Assembly: GCA_964396375.1 (NCBI GenBank) | Contig: CAYNEY010000008.1 | Span: 71,851-135,850, forward strand | Length of the DNA stretch: 64,000 nucleotides | Direction of reading: 5' to 3' | DNA from: FEN-1139 sp964396375 | GTDB taxonomy: Bacteria > Myxococcota_A > Polyangia > Polyangiales > Polyangiaceae | Part shown: positions 26,222 through 34,708 of the stretch, in pieces | Layout: every line of letters starts with the position of its first letter | How positions within the stretch are numbered: the first letter of the stretch is position 1 | Position numbers and translations under genes: made by a program | The notes under the pieces: model-generated | Told to the model about the DNA's origin: nothing | Seen by the model: the letters and a program-made list of their open reading frames with translations, nothing else | Databases searched by the model: none

Positions 26222-27910
26222 CTACTTGGCCCGCGCCGCCCAGATGCTCTCGTCTTCGCCATCGCGCACCGTGTAGAGAACGCCGTCGAACGGCCACATC
26301 AGCTCCGTGAACTCGATCGCGCGATCGGTGAGGTCACTTCTGATCTGAAGCTCGGTGTTGTACACGTGGAGTTTCCCGGTGCGGGTCTCTCGGTTGAAAT
26401 CCGCGATGTAGCCCAGCGCAGGGGTGCGCTGGAAGAACTCGAAGCGGGAAGCCTGCACACCGCGCCCCAGTTCGATGAGCGAGGACGGATCCGCGCGGGT
26501 CAGCACTCCGAGGGTACCGAGCCCTTCCGTCACCTCGTAGAGCAGCGCGCTCTTCTCGAAGTAGCCGGCATCGGTCACACCTTCGATATCAGGATCGACC
26601 ACCGGCGCCACCAACGTGCTGTCGAAGGGTACGCCGCTCGCCACCTCGGTGACCTCTCCAGTCTTGCCAACAGCCGAAAGCGTGCCGGTCGTGGCGGTGG
26701 GCTCGAGCATTGCGTAGTAGAACTCCCCCTGATCGACCAGGGCGTAATTGGAAGCTATAGCCCCGTGCACGACCTCATCGTCACTCCCATTGGTGGTAAG
26801 AAGGGTCGCGACTGAACCGTTCGGATCGAACAAGCCGGTGACGCGTGGCTCGGCTCCAATGGCGCCCGACAGAAAACGCACCAAGTTCTCACGGAACAAC
26901 GCGGGGGGCTGCCCTGCCTTCTTCAACCAGATGTTCTGCGCTCCGGGTACGGTGGCCGAGGGCTTGATGTAGAGGGCCTCGACAGAAGTCCCATCCGCAG
27001 CCACCGTGCCGCTCCGGTTCAGCACCAGAACCCGAGATACACCCTCGTCGACCACCTCCAAACTCCCGGTGCCGGAATCGAGGACGACCAGTCGGCGGCT
27101 CGCGCAAGGAGACATGAACGAGTAGCCGGTGGCGCCAATCGAAACCTCGCAGAGATCCTCGGCAATCAGCTCCGGAGCACTGTCGAGAGCCGGGTACTTC
27201 ATCAGGCGCCCCGCCTCGACCAGATGGAAGTTGGTAAGGCCGGGTGCAACCCCGAGGATCTCGGTGACCGCCTCACCCACTCGCCCCAGTTCTTGCCGCC
27301 TCCGATCGAGTGCCACGAACTCCCCATCCTCGACGAACCAAAGCTGCGCCTCCTCCGAGACCGAGCCGCTCCAGCGCTGGAGCGCCGGACTGAGAACACG
27401 CGTCTCGCCTGCCCACGGATCGATCTCGAGCAACTGGCTCTCGGCGTCCACCAGATACCCCGGCGGCTCCTCGAACAGCCGCGCAGGGATCTGGGCGCGC
27501 TCGATCCCTCCGTAGACCACCTCACAGTCGTGATTCACGAAATTGAGCGTGCCCCGCCCGGAAGCGTCAGTGTCAGACACGACCGCCACCAGCTGCTGCT
27601 TGTCATCCAACTTGTTGAAGACGATGCAGCGCTGAGCGATCCCGACGTCACAACCCCCACTCCCGTCGAACGGTTGCATCCGGAGGTGCGGACCATCCGG
27701 GAGGTAACGGAACGCCACGATCACAGCGCCATCCTCGCCCCACGGATCAACCAACATCCCCGAAAAAGACCCGTCAGCGATTTTGCGACCGGGAGCATCG
27801 TAGGTCAGAGAATCGGGCTCGAAGACATCCTGTCCGAAATCGACGAACCCCTCCCCAATCCCGCATCCGAACCCCGCCGCTCCCGCGAGCGTGAGGATCA
27901 GGCGCCTCAT
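26222..27910 (-). CDS. Large hypothetical lipoprotein
   Basis: 562 aa from ATG 27910. The leader MRRLILTLAGAAGFGC has a weak but acceptable lipobox. The body is rich in short strands, turns and Asp/Gly, repeatedly of the type GTLNFVNHDCEVVYGG, YLVDAESQLLEIDPW, LWFVEDGEFVALDRR, RLVVLDSGTGSLEVVDEG and GKLHVYNTELQ, suggesting a beta-propeller or WD/kelch-like fold. In-frame ATGs at 27934 and 27943 lie in or next to an extended -10 promoter element, so 27910 is preferred. No family can be named. It is divergent from the small membrane protein at 28041. Confidence 0.65.
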   Translation of the reverse strand: MRRLILTLAGAAGFGCGIGEGFVDFGQDVFEPDSLTYDAPGRKIADGSFSGMLVDPWGEDGAVIVAFRYLPDGPHLRMQPFDGSGGCDVGIAQRCIVFNKLDDKQQLVAVVSDTDASGRGTLNFVNHDCEVVYGGIERAQIPARLFEEPPGYLVDAESQLLEIDPWAGETRVLSPALQRWSGSVSEEAQLWFVEDGEFVALDRRRQELGRVGEAVTEILGVAPGLTNFHLVEAGRLMKYPALDSAPELIAEDLCEVSIGATGYSFMSPCASRRLVVLDSGTGSLEVVDEGVSRVLVLNRSGTVAADGTSVEALYIKPSATVPGAQNIWLKKAGQPPALFRENLVRFLSGAIGAEPRVTGLFDPNGSVATLLTTNGSDDEVVHGAIASNYALVDQGEFYYAMLEPTATTGTLSAVGKTGEVTEVASGVPFDSTLVAPVVDPDIEGVTDAGYFEKSALLYEVTEGLGTLGVLTRADPSSLIELGRGVQASRFEFFQRTPALGYIADFNRETRTGKLHVYNTELQIRSDLTDRAIEFTELMWPFDGVLYTVRDGEDESIWAARAK

Positions 27911-27941
27911 CCCAAGTCCGAGCGGTTGTGCCATCTGCCTC

Positions 27942-27950
27942 ATTATAGCA
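27942..27950 (-). promoter_or_regulatory. Extended -10 promoter element for the lipoprotein at 26222
   Basis: Reading leftwards, TGC (27950-27948) is joined directly to TATAAT (27947-27942). This is a perfect extended -10. No clear -35 is present. Transcription would begin near 27935, leaving about 25 nt before ATG 27910. Confidence 0.5.
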
Positions 27951-28040
27951 AAAGTCGTGATTTGGCTCATCGGCCCAACTGAGAATTCCTGTCCTCTCCA
28001 GGACTTTCGCCCTAATCTCCGGCCTCGGGATTCCTTTCGC

Positions 28041-28328
28041 GTGCGCGACCTCGTGCCCCTCTTCGTCTCCCTCGTGCTCGGCGTGCTCCTGCCGAGTTGG
28101 ATCATTCGCTACGACGAGCGTTCCCTCACACGCGAACAGCAGGAGCGAGCCTTCCTGAATTCGACCTTCTGGGTGGCCGTGGTGGTCTTCGGCCCGCTCT
28201 GTCTTCCGATCCACTTCCTCCGAACGCGCAGCACCTGGGTGGGACTCGGCCTGGGGTTGGTAGCATTGGCCGGCACGCTGGCCGCCATCGCCGGGGTGAG
28301 CACGGTTTTCTGGGTGCTCGCGGAATAA
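28041..28328 (+). CDS. Small hypothetical membrane protein
   Basis: 95 aa from GTG 28041. Three membrane segments: DLVPLFVSLVLGVLLPSW, a central TFWVAVVVFGPLCLPIHFL, and VGLGLGLVALAGTLAAIAGV. A charged loop (RYDERSLTREQQER) separates the first two. The open frame extends further upstream to 27891, but that part is antisense to the divergent lipoprotein's N-terminus and lacks a good start. No family recognised. It ends 69 nt before the moxR-like gene and could be the first gene of that operon. Confidence 0.5.
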   Translation: MRDLVPLFVSLVLGVLLPSWIIRYDERSLTREQQERAFLNSTFWVAVVVFGPLCLPIHFLRTRSTWVGLGLGLVALAGTLAAIAGVSTVFWVLAE

Positions 28329-28397
28329 ATTCGCCCACTCGATTGTAAGGCCGGCCGCGGTCGCGCTATACGCGCCAACCCGAGAAGTGAGGATCCT

Positions 28398-29384
28398 ATG
28401 CAGGACGTGCGCACGCAGAACGAAATCGTCGCTCAGAAGAGCGCCTTCGTCGACGACCTCTTGGCCGAGATATCGAAGGTGATCGTCGGACAAACCGCCA
28501 TGATCGAGCGGCTGCTCATCGGTTTGCTCGCAGGTGGACATGTCCTGCTCGAGGGCGTCCCCGGCCTCGCCAAGACCCTCACCGTGCGTACGCTCTGCGA
28601 CGCCATTTCTGCAAAATTCGCCCGGGTACAGTTCACGCCTGATTTGCTGCCGGCCGATCTCATCGGCACCGTGATCTACGACCAACGCACCGGTGGCTTC
28701 AGCAGCAAACTCGGCCCGATCTTCGCCAACTTCGTGCTCGCGGACGAGATCAACCGCGCCCCGGCCAAGGTGCAGAGCGCGCTGCTCGAAGCCATGCAAG
28801 AGCGCCAGGTCACCATCGGCGATCGGTCCTACCCCCTGCCCGATCCCTTCGTGGTCATGGCGACCCAGAACCCAATCGAGCAAGAGGGGACCTATCCGCT
28901 GCCCGAAGCGCAGGTCGATCGCTTCATGCTGATGGTCAAGGTAGGGTACCCGACGCGAGATCAGGAGCGCACGCTGATGGATCGGATGACCGGGCACGTC
29001 GTTGCCTCGGCCAGCGCCCGCACCACCCCGGAGCAACTCTTGGAAGCCCGCCAAGTGGTGCGGGACGTGTACGTCGACGAGCGGGTCAAAAACTACATCG
29101 TGGACGTAGTGTTCGCCACCCGCGATCCGGGGGCCGCCGGGCTGGGCGAACTGGCTCCCCTCATCGAATACGGCGCCAGCCCACGCGCCAGCATCGCGCT
29201 CAATCTGGCGGCCCGCGCCCACGCATTCCTCCGCCATCGCGGCTACGTCACCCCCGAGGACGTAAAGGCGATCGGGCCTGATGTGCTAAGGCACCGGGTG
29301 ATCCTCTCCTACGAGGCCGAGGCCGAAGAGGTGACGGCCGAGGATCTCGTCCGGCGCGTGTTCGAGGTAGTGGAGGTGCCGTGA
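28398..29384 (+). CDS. MoxR-family AAA+ ATPase
   Basis: 328 aa. Chaperone-like AAA+ ATPase; MoxR proteins work with von Willebrand A proteins to assemble or activate complexes. Walker A is GVPGLAKT (about 53-60). Walker B is VLADEINRAPAKVQSALLEAM, and the sensor region ATQNPIEQEGTYPLPEAQ is the family signature. The C-terminal lid domain (GASPRASIALNLAARA) is intact. GAGGAT lies 3-8 nt before ATG 28398. It opens the Bat-type operon and is followed after 23 nt by the DUF58 gene. Confidence 0.93.
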   Translation: MQDVRTQNEIVAQKSAFVDDLLAEISKVIVGQTAMIERLLIGLLAGGHVLLEGVPGLAKTLTVRTLCDAISAKFARVQFTPDLLPADLIGTVIYDQRTGGFSSKLGPIFANFVLADEINRAPAKVQSALLEAMQERQVTIGDRSYPLPDPFVVMATQNPIEQEGTYPLPEAQVDRFMLMVKVGYPTRDQERTLMDRMTGHVVASASARTTPEQLLEARQVVRDVYVDERVKNYIVDVVFATRDPGAAGLGELAPLIEYGASPRASIALNLAARAHAFLRHRGYVTPEDVKAIGPDVLRHRVILSYEAEAEEVTAEDLVRRVFEVVEVP

Positions 29385-29407
29385 CGCGCCACCCTGGGTT
29401 TTGAACG

Positions 29408-30289
29408 ATGATTCCTCGAGAGCTGGTCAAGGCCCTGCGCCGCATCGAGATCACGACCAACCGGCTCGCCACCGAGCAGTTGGTTGGCAACTACACCTCT
29501 GTCTTCAAGGGGCAGGGGTTGGCCTTCCGTGAGGTGCGTCAGTATCAACCAGGCGACGACGTCCGCACCATCGACTGGAACGTCAGCGCTCGGATGCGAG
29601 ACACCTACGTGAAGGTGTTCGTGGAGGAGCGTGAAATGACCGTCATGCTCCTGGTCGATCTCTCGAAGAGTCAGGAATTTGGAACCCGCGATCACAAGAA
29701 ATCACGACTGGCAGCCGAGGTCGCGGCACTCTGTGCCTTCTCGGCGATCAAGAACAATGACCGGGTGGGCCTGATCCTCGGCACCGATCAGGTAGAGCGG
29801 ATCGTCCCGCCCAAGAAAGGGCAGAAGCACGTGATGCGGGTGGTGCGGGAGATCCTCGGTGCCAACCCGACCCACCCCGGCACCAACCTGGCGGAAGCGC
29901 TGGAGGCGCTTTCTCGGGTGGCCAGGCGCCGCAGCGTTGCCTTCTTGATCTCGGATTTCTACGCAACGGGCTACGAGCGGGCGCTCTCACTGGCTGCGGC
30001 CCGGCATGATCTGATCCCCCTGTTCTTGGTCGACCCCCGCGACGAGGAACTCCCGCCAGTCGGGCTGGTCACGTTCGAAGATCTGGAGACTGGGGAGGCG
30101 GTGCTGCTCGATACGCGAAGCGCGCGGGTGCGCGCCGAGTATGCCAGCCGAATGCGAGCGATGCACAAGAGCACGCTCGGGCTATTCAAGAAGCTTGGGC
30201 TCGACCACTGCGTGATCCGCACCGATCAATCTTACGTGAAACCGCTGCGCGACCTGTTCGAACGGCGGGCTCGGAGAATCCATCGATGA
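29408..30289 (+). CDS. DUF58 (VWA-like) protein of the MoxR/Bat operon
   Basis: 293 aa. DUF58 family. The N-terminal region has FREVRQYQPGDDVRTIDWNVSAR, the family hallmark, and a VWA-like fold follows with LLVDLSKSQEFG, where the D-x-S-x-S metal-binding motif reads DLSKS. AFLISDFYATGYE comes later. No membrane helix is seen, so it is probably cytoplasmic or membrane-peripheral. Known biology: encoded with MoxR in many phyla and needed for envelope or enzyme maturation. The stop overlaps the next start by 4 nt (ATGA). Confidence 0.92.
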   Translation: MIPRELVKALRRIEITTNRLATEQLVGNYTSVFKGQGLAFREVRQYQPGDDVRTIDWNVSARMRDTYVKVFVEEREMTVMLLVDLSKSQEFGTRDHKKSRLAAEVAALCAFSAIKNNDRVGLILGTDQVERIVPPKKGQKHVMRVVREILGANPTHPGTNLAEALEALSRVARRRSVAFLISDFYATGYERALSLAAARHDLIPLFLVDPRDEELPPVGLVTFEDLETGEAVLLDTRSARVRAEYASRMRAMHKSTLGLFKKLGLDHCVIRTDQSYVKPLRDLFERRARRIHR

Positions 30290-31440
30290 AGAGGGGCACG
30301 CTCATCGGATTCTTGGCGGTGCAGGGCTCGCTCACGCTCGGCGCCAGGCTCGCTCCTGCAGCTCCAGACGGAGCCGCCGCGCTTCCCCAGCCACCCGCCG
30401 CCCTCGCATCGCATGCCGCCGCGCTTCCCCAGCCACCCGATGCTCCTTCCTTGTGCCGCGAAGAGCTGATCGAGGGCAAGGAACGTCCGAAGCTCACCGA
30501 GCGTTTTCCAGCGAGCACGCCCGCGGGCCATGTCGCATGGCTCGAGATCACGGTCGAGCACGGCGCCGGCGAAGCAGTGATGTCAGGGGGCGTGCGCATC
30601 CAGAAGGACAGCGACGAGCTACGAGAACTCGAGCAGAGCGGCTTCATCATCCCAGACACCGAGGGTCCCGCACGCCCTTCGGTCACCCGGAAAGAGGAGG
30701 GAACCAAGGTCATCACTCAAGTTCGGATCCCCTTCGTGCCGCTGCCGCAGAAGCCAACCGTAACCTCTCTCACACTACCGGCTCTGCCGCTCACCTTGTC
30801 GCGGGCGAACGGGCAGCAACTCACGGTCTGCACCAGCCCGCACTCAGCCACCATTGTCGATCCGACGGCCAACGTTCCAAACGCGACCCCGAAGCCGAAC
30901 CCTCCCCTCCTCCGCCAACTCGAGGAGTGGACGAGTCTCAAGCATGGTCTCTTGATCGGTCTTCTCGGGCTGCTCCTCGGGGGGCTGCTCGCGCTACTTT
31001 GGCTCTGGTGGCGGAAGCGTGAGCGCCGGCCGAAGCCAGCCCCACCACCGCGTCCTCCCTGGGAGATCGCGCTCGAGGAGCTGGATCAGGTGCGCCGCGA
31101 TGAGCTGATCGCGCTCGGGCGTTTCGCCGAACACTTCGATCGCGTCTCGGACACACTGCGAAAATACCTCGGGGCACGCTTCGGTTTCGATGGCCTTGAA
31201 TCGACCACTACCGAGACGCTGCGGCACCTTCGCCGTGCAGAGCTCGGCTCGACCACCTTCGAGACCGTCGACATCTTCCTCGGTGAGGCCGATCTGGTGA
31301 AGTTCGCGCGACGGACCCCCACCGAGGCCGACTGCGTGCTCGCGCTCTCACGCGCCGACGCGACCATCCGCGACACGCTGCCGGCTCCGAGTCCCCCACC
31401 GGTTCCCGAAGCCAACCCGCCGAAAGAGGAGGTACGGTGA
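30286..31440 (+). CDS. Single-pass membrane protein of the Bat operon (DUF4381-like)
   Basis: 384 aa. An N-terminal signal-like stretch (FLAVQGSLTLGARLAPA) precedes a Pro/Ala-rich part in which AALPQPP occurs twice. A beta-rich periplasmic domain then spans about 60-195. One membrane helix (HGLLIGLLGLLLGGLLALLWLWW, about 220-242) is followed by a basic, cytoplasmic helical domain (EIALEELDQVRRDELIALGRF, then SDTLRKYLGARFGFDGLESTT). The order of outer domain, helix and helical domain, and the place between DUF58 and VWA genes, fit the DUF4381-type members of these operons. Start ATG 30286 overlaps the DUF58 stop, and its stop overlaps the next start. Confidence 0.72.
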   Translation: MKRGTLIGFLAVQGSLTLGARLAPAAPDGAAALPQPPAALASHAAALPQPPDAPSLCREELIEGKERPKLTERFPASTPAGHVAWLEITVEHGAGEAVMSGGVRIQKDSDELRELEQSGFIIPDTEGPARPSVTRKEEGTKVITQVRIPFVPLPQKPTVTSLTLPALPLTLSRANGQQLTVCTSPHSATIVDPTANVPNATPKPNPPLLRQLEEWTSLKHGLLIGLLGLLLGGLLALLWLWWRKRERRPKPAPPPRPPWEIALEELDQVRRDELIALGRFAEHFDRVSDTLRKYLGARFGFDGLESTTTETLRHLRRAELGSTTFETVDIFLGEADLVKFARRTPTEADCVLALSRADATIRDTLPAPSPPPVPEANPPKEEVR

Positions 31441-32657
31441 GCCCTACCGTCCCAGCCCCGAAATCGGCCCCTCCGTCCACGCCTTCCTTGGGCGTTCGGA
31501 GGCGTGCCCACCCCACCGCGCTTCGACTCACCCTGATCCTCTTCTTTCTGGTGCTCGCGCTGGCCCACGTTGCCTTGTTCACGGTCGCGCCGCGTCTCAC
31601 CACCTTGAGCCACGCTCACTTCATGCATCCGGCGGTGCTGTTTGGCCTGCTCGCGTTGCCGATCGTGCTTTGGCGCGGGACCTTCGGAGAAGACCGCCGG
31701 ACACCACGACTACGGATGGGAAGCCTGGTCGGGCTCCAAGCTGGTCCGCCTGGGTTGCGGGTCATGTTGAGGGATCTTCCTGGTGTCCTTCGGACGGTGG
31801 CCCTCGGACTCGGTCTGGTCGCCCTGGCGCGGCCAGTCGACACCCTGCGCCCAGAGGTGACCGAAGAGTCAGGGATCGATCTGGTGCTTGCCCTCGACCT
31901 TTCGGGGTCGATGCAGGCGGTGATGGAGAACATCCCCCCCGAACTGCGCCCGCTGATCGTGACGAAATCTCCCCGGATACCGCCGCGGCGCGTGGACGCC
32001 GCGAAGGCGGTAATCCGCGACTTCGTCGCGCGGCGCAAGACCGACCGCATCGGCGTGGTGGTGTTCGGCAAGGACACCTTCGTTCTCACGCCACCGACCC
32101 TCGACTATCAGCTCCTCGATTTTCTGGTCTCCAACATGGAACTTGGGACCATCGACGGCAACGCCACGGCCCTCGGTGATGCCCTGGGTGCAGCCGTGGC
32201 TCGCCTGCGCCGCAGTGCATCCAAGAGCAAGGCCGTGATCCTGCTCACCGATGGTGACAACAATTCGGGGAAGATCTCCCCGGAGTACGCGGCCGAGCTG
32301 GCGAAGAAGGGTTCGGTCCGGGTGTTCACCATCCAGATCGGCGACGGGAACAAGGCGCGCGTCTACGTCGGTCCCTCGCTGCTCGGCGAGCCCCGCTTCG
32401 TTGAGCGCGAGTTCCCCGTGAACCCGGAGCTTCTCCGCTCCCTCGCCGAAACCACCTCCGGTCACGCTTACGTGGCCTCCGATGCCAAAGCGCTGCTCGC
32501 CAGTTTCCACGACGTCCTCAACAAACTGGAAAAGAGCCGCTTCGAGGGCACAATCTCGCGCTTCCACGAGCTCTTCCCGTACTTTTTGCTCCCAGCAGCG
32601 CTCCTGCTCGCGCTCGAAGCGCTCCTCCGCTCGGTTGTGCTCCGGAGGTTCCCATGA
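31437..32657 (+). CDS. BatA-like membrane protein with von Willebrand A domain
   Basis: 406 aa from GTG 31437, overlapping the previous stop (GTGA). An N-terminal helix (LTLILFFLVLALAHVALF) and a second (HPAVLFGLLALPIVLW) flank a short loop. The VWA domain (about 145-370) has the metal-ion-dependent adhesion motif in LALDLSGSM, the Thr in GNATALGDALG, and the Asp in VILLTDGDNNSG. A C-terminal helix ends the protein. VWA proteins of this operon are thought to bind partners in a MoxR-dependent way. It is followed with a 4-nt overlap by a second VWA gene. Confidence 0.88.
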   Translation: MSPTVPAPKSAPPSTPSLGVRRRAHPTALRLTLILFFLVLALAHVALFTVAPRLTTLSHAHFMHPAVLFGLLALPIVLWRGTFGEDRRTPRLRMGSLVGLQAGPPGLRVMLRDLPGVLRTVALGLGLVALARPVDTLRPEVTEESGIDLVLALDLSGSMQAVMENIPPELRPLIVTKSPRIPPRRVDAAKAVIRDFVARRKTDRIGVVVFGKDTFVLTPPTLDYQLLDFLVSNMELGTIDGNATALGDALGAAVARLRRSASKSKAVILLTDGDNNSGKISPEYAAELAKKGSVRVFTIQIGDGNKARVYVGPSLLGEPRFVEREFPVNPELLRSLAETTSGHAYVASDAKALLASFHDVLNKLEKSRFEGTISRFHELFPYFLLPAALLLALEALLRSVVLRRFP

Positions 32658-34708
32658 GGTTCGCGGCCAGTCCCTGGCTCTTCGGTACCCTGTTTGCGCT
32701 CTTGGTGGGGGTTCTCTTCGTGATCTCGGCGCTGCTCTTGGTGCGGGCGCTCCGTCGGCTCGGGGACGAACCGTTGATCCTCTCGTTGATCACCGACCGG
32801 GTGGGACCACGGCGCGCCCTCAAGGCGGCGCTGTTCGTGGTGGCGGTGGCCCTCGCCTTCGTCGCGCTGGCACGGCCACAGTATGGGCGTGGCACACGAC
32901 TGGTCCCCGCCACAAATCTGGATGTGGTGATCGCCCTCGACTACTCGAAGAGCATGTACGCCGCGGACATCGCCCCTTCCCGATCCCTCCGCGCCAAAAC
33001 CGAGGTCTCTCGGTTGATCGACACCTTGCGTGGGGCGCGCTTCGGAGCCGTGGCTTTCGCTGGGGAGCCGACCAGGTTCCCCTTGACCAGCGACGGTGCT
33101 GCGATCGCCCAGTTTTTCCGGCAACTCACCCCCAACGACGTGACTCCAGGGGGCACCTCGCTCAGCCGCGCCCTCGAGGCTAGTCGCGACCTCCTCGCGC
33201 ATGATCCGCTCTCGAAGAAACACGCCAAGGTGATTGTGCTGGTCACCGATGGCGAAGATCTCGAAGGCGATCCGGTGGCAGTAGCTCGGGCCGCGCGCGA
33301 TGATGGGATCACGGTACACGTGATCCAGATCGGTGGGCGCACGCCCGAGCCGATTCCGGAGGTGGGCGACGACGGCCGACCCCTGGGCATCCGACGTGAT
33401 GCCGAAGGCAAACCGTTGACCACGGCCTTGAGCGCCGAGGGCGAGGCGCAGCTCACCGAGATCGCCAACGTGACAGGCGGCCGAATCGTGCGCAGCAGCT
33501 CAGGGAACACCGGCATCGAGCAGCTCACGGCGGTCATGTCACGCTGGGTCAACGAGGAGCTCTCGGAGCGGGTGGAGACGGTGTACGCGGACGTGTATCA
33601 CTACCCGCTCGGGCTGGCGGTACTGCTGCTCCTGCTCGAGACCTTCGTGCCCGAAACCCGACGGCAGAGGAGCGCACTCACGCCACCGCAACCCAGTCGT
33701 CGCCCTCGCCGACGAAACCACCTCACGCGCTCAGCTGTAACGCTGCTCGGTGTAGGTCTGCTCGTGCTCAACGTCGGCTGCCGTGAGCGCGCCGAGCGGC
33801 TCTTCTTGCGCAATGCCCCCGAGGTCGACCAAGCCATCACGCTAGCCGACGCGGACGCCGGCGCCAGCCTCTCCCTGCTCAGTCGGTATCTCATGACCGG
33901 CGAGTGTGAGAAGGGGAACATCGGCACCCCGGAATCTTTCGAGAAGAAGCCGAATGCGGCCTGGGATTTGGGTGCAGTCCTGTTTCGGGTGGCCGAGAGC
34001 CATGGCGCTCGCTTCGAAGAAGTTGGGCTAGCCCAGAGTGCGGGAGCAACGCCACAAGGAGATGTGGCGTTGCGCGGGGAGACCATCGACTGCGCGCTCC
34101 GGGTCACGGCAGCCGTCGCTCTGCTGCCCGAGGCGGGTCGAGAACTCAGAGCCCGCGCCGATTTCCTCACCGGCAACCTGCGATTCTTGCGGGAGGAGTG
34201 GCAGGAGGCTCTCCTCGCCTACGATCGCGCGCTCCGCTTGGTCCCAGGGCTCGCCGCCGACGCGGGAGAGACACTCGGTCGCGACATTGCTTTCAACCGC
34301 GCCCTCGCGCTTCGAAACTTGAAAGAAAAACCGCCGCCGGACGGCGGCACGGACGGAGGCAACCAACCCCCAGACGCTGGACACGATCCATCCGACGCGG
34401 GCGACCAACCCCCAGACGCTGGACACGATCCATCCGATGGCGGCAACCAACCCCCCGATGCCGGTCAGGATCCGCCCGATGCGGGCCATCAACCTCCGGA
34501 CGCCGCCAGTCCTTCGCCCAACGACCAGGAAAAAAACGACAGCGAGCCTGCGCCTCAGCCTTCCCAGAACCAACCCACACCACCGCCCTCCTCACCCGAT
34601 CAAGATGAGCGCGTGCTCGACATGCTCGAGAAGACCCCCATCCTCGGTGAGCACGAAGCCAAACCGGGTACTTCGGCCCGCGCACGGAGTGGGATGGAGG
34701 ACAAATGA
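32654..34708 (+). CDS. BatB-BatC-like fusion: VWA domain plus TPR-like region and Pro/Asp repeat tail
   Basis: 684 aa. Residues 1-340 are BatB-like: two N-terminal helices, a VWA domain with VIALDYSKSM (DxSxS site), VIVLVTDGEDLEG, and a closing helix ending near 340. After a basic linker there is a new hydrophobic helix (AVTLLGVGLLVLNVGC) and a helical region that contains a TPR-like unit (LRFLREEWQEALLAYDRALRL), as in BatC. The C-terminus has four Asn/His-Gln-Pro-Pro-Asp-Ala-Gly repeats, then a low-complexity Pro/Gln/Ser tail. BatB and BatC are separate in most genomes, so this is a fusion. The stop overlaps the batD start by 4 nt. Confidence 0.82.
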   Translation: MRFAASPWLFGTLFALLVGVLFVISALLLVRALRRLGDEPLILSLITDRVGPRRALKAALFVVAVALAFVALARPQYGRGTRLVPATNLDVVIALDYSKSMYAADIAPSRSLRAKTEVSRLIDTLRGARFGAVAFAGEPTRFPLTSDGAAIAQFFRQLTPNDVTPGGTSLSRALEASRDLLAHDPLSKKHAKVIVLVTDGEDLEGDPVAVARAARDDGITVHVIQIGGRTPEPIPEVGDDGRPLGIRRDAEGKPLTTALSAEGEAQLTEIANVTGGRIVRSSSGNTGIEQLTAVMSRWVNEELSERVETVYADVYHYPLGLAVLLLLLETFVPETRRQRSALTPPQPSRRPRRRNHLTRSAVTLLGVGLLVLNVGCRERAERLFLRNAPEVDQAITLADADAGASLSLLSRYLMTGECEKGNIGTPESFEKKPNAAWDLGAVLFRVAESHGARFEEVGLAQSAGATPQGDVALRGETIDCALRVTAAVALLPEAGRELRARADFLTGNLRFLREEWQEALLAYDRALRLVPGLAADAGETLGRDIAFNRALALRNLKEKPPPDGGTDGGNQPPDAGHDPSDAGDQPPDAGHDPSDGGNQPPDAGQDPPDAGHQPPDAASPSPNDQEKNDSEPAPQPSQNQPTPPPSSPDQDERVLDMLEKTPILGEHEAKPGTSARARSGMEDK
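34362..34504 (+). repeat. 42-bp tandem repeat in the BatB-BatC-like gene
   Basis: Three full copies of a 42-nt unit (34362-34403, 34404-34445, 34446-34487) and a partial fourth. The first two copies are nearly identical, and the third is diverged. The frame is kept: each unit encodes 14 residues of the type xQPPDAGxDPxDxG. Copy number could vary between strains. Confidence 0.85.

Noticed and set aside
27774..29237. 487-codon minus-strand open frame overlapping the MoxR gene
   Set aside because: Antisense to a highly conserved AAA+ ATPase with intact Walker motifs.
30376..30441. Short direct repeat encoding AALPQPP twice in the DUF4381-like gene
   Set aside because: Two copies in a Pro/Ala-rich linker are ordinary low complexity, not a repeat element.
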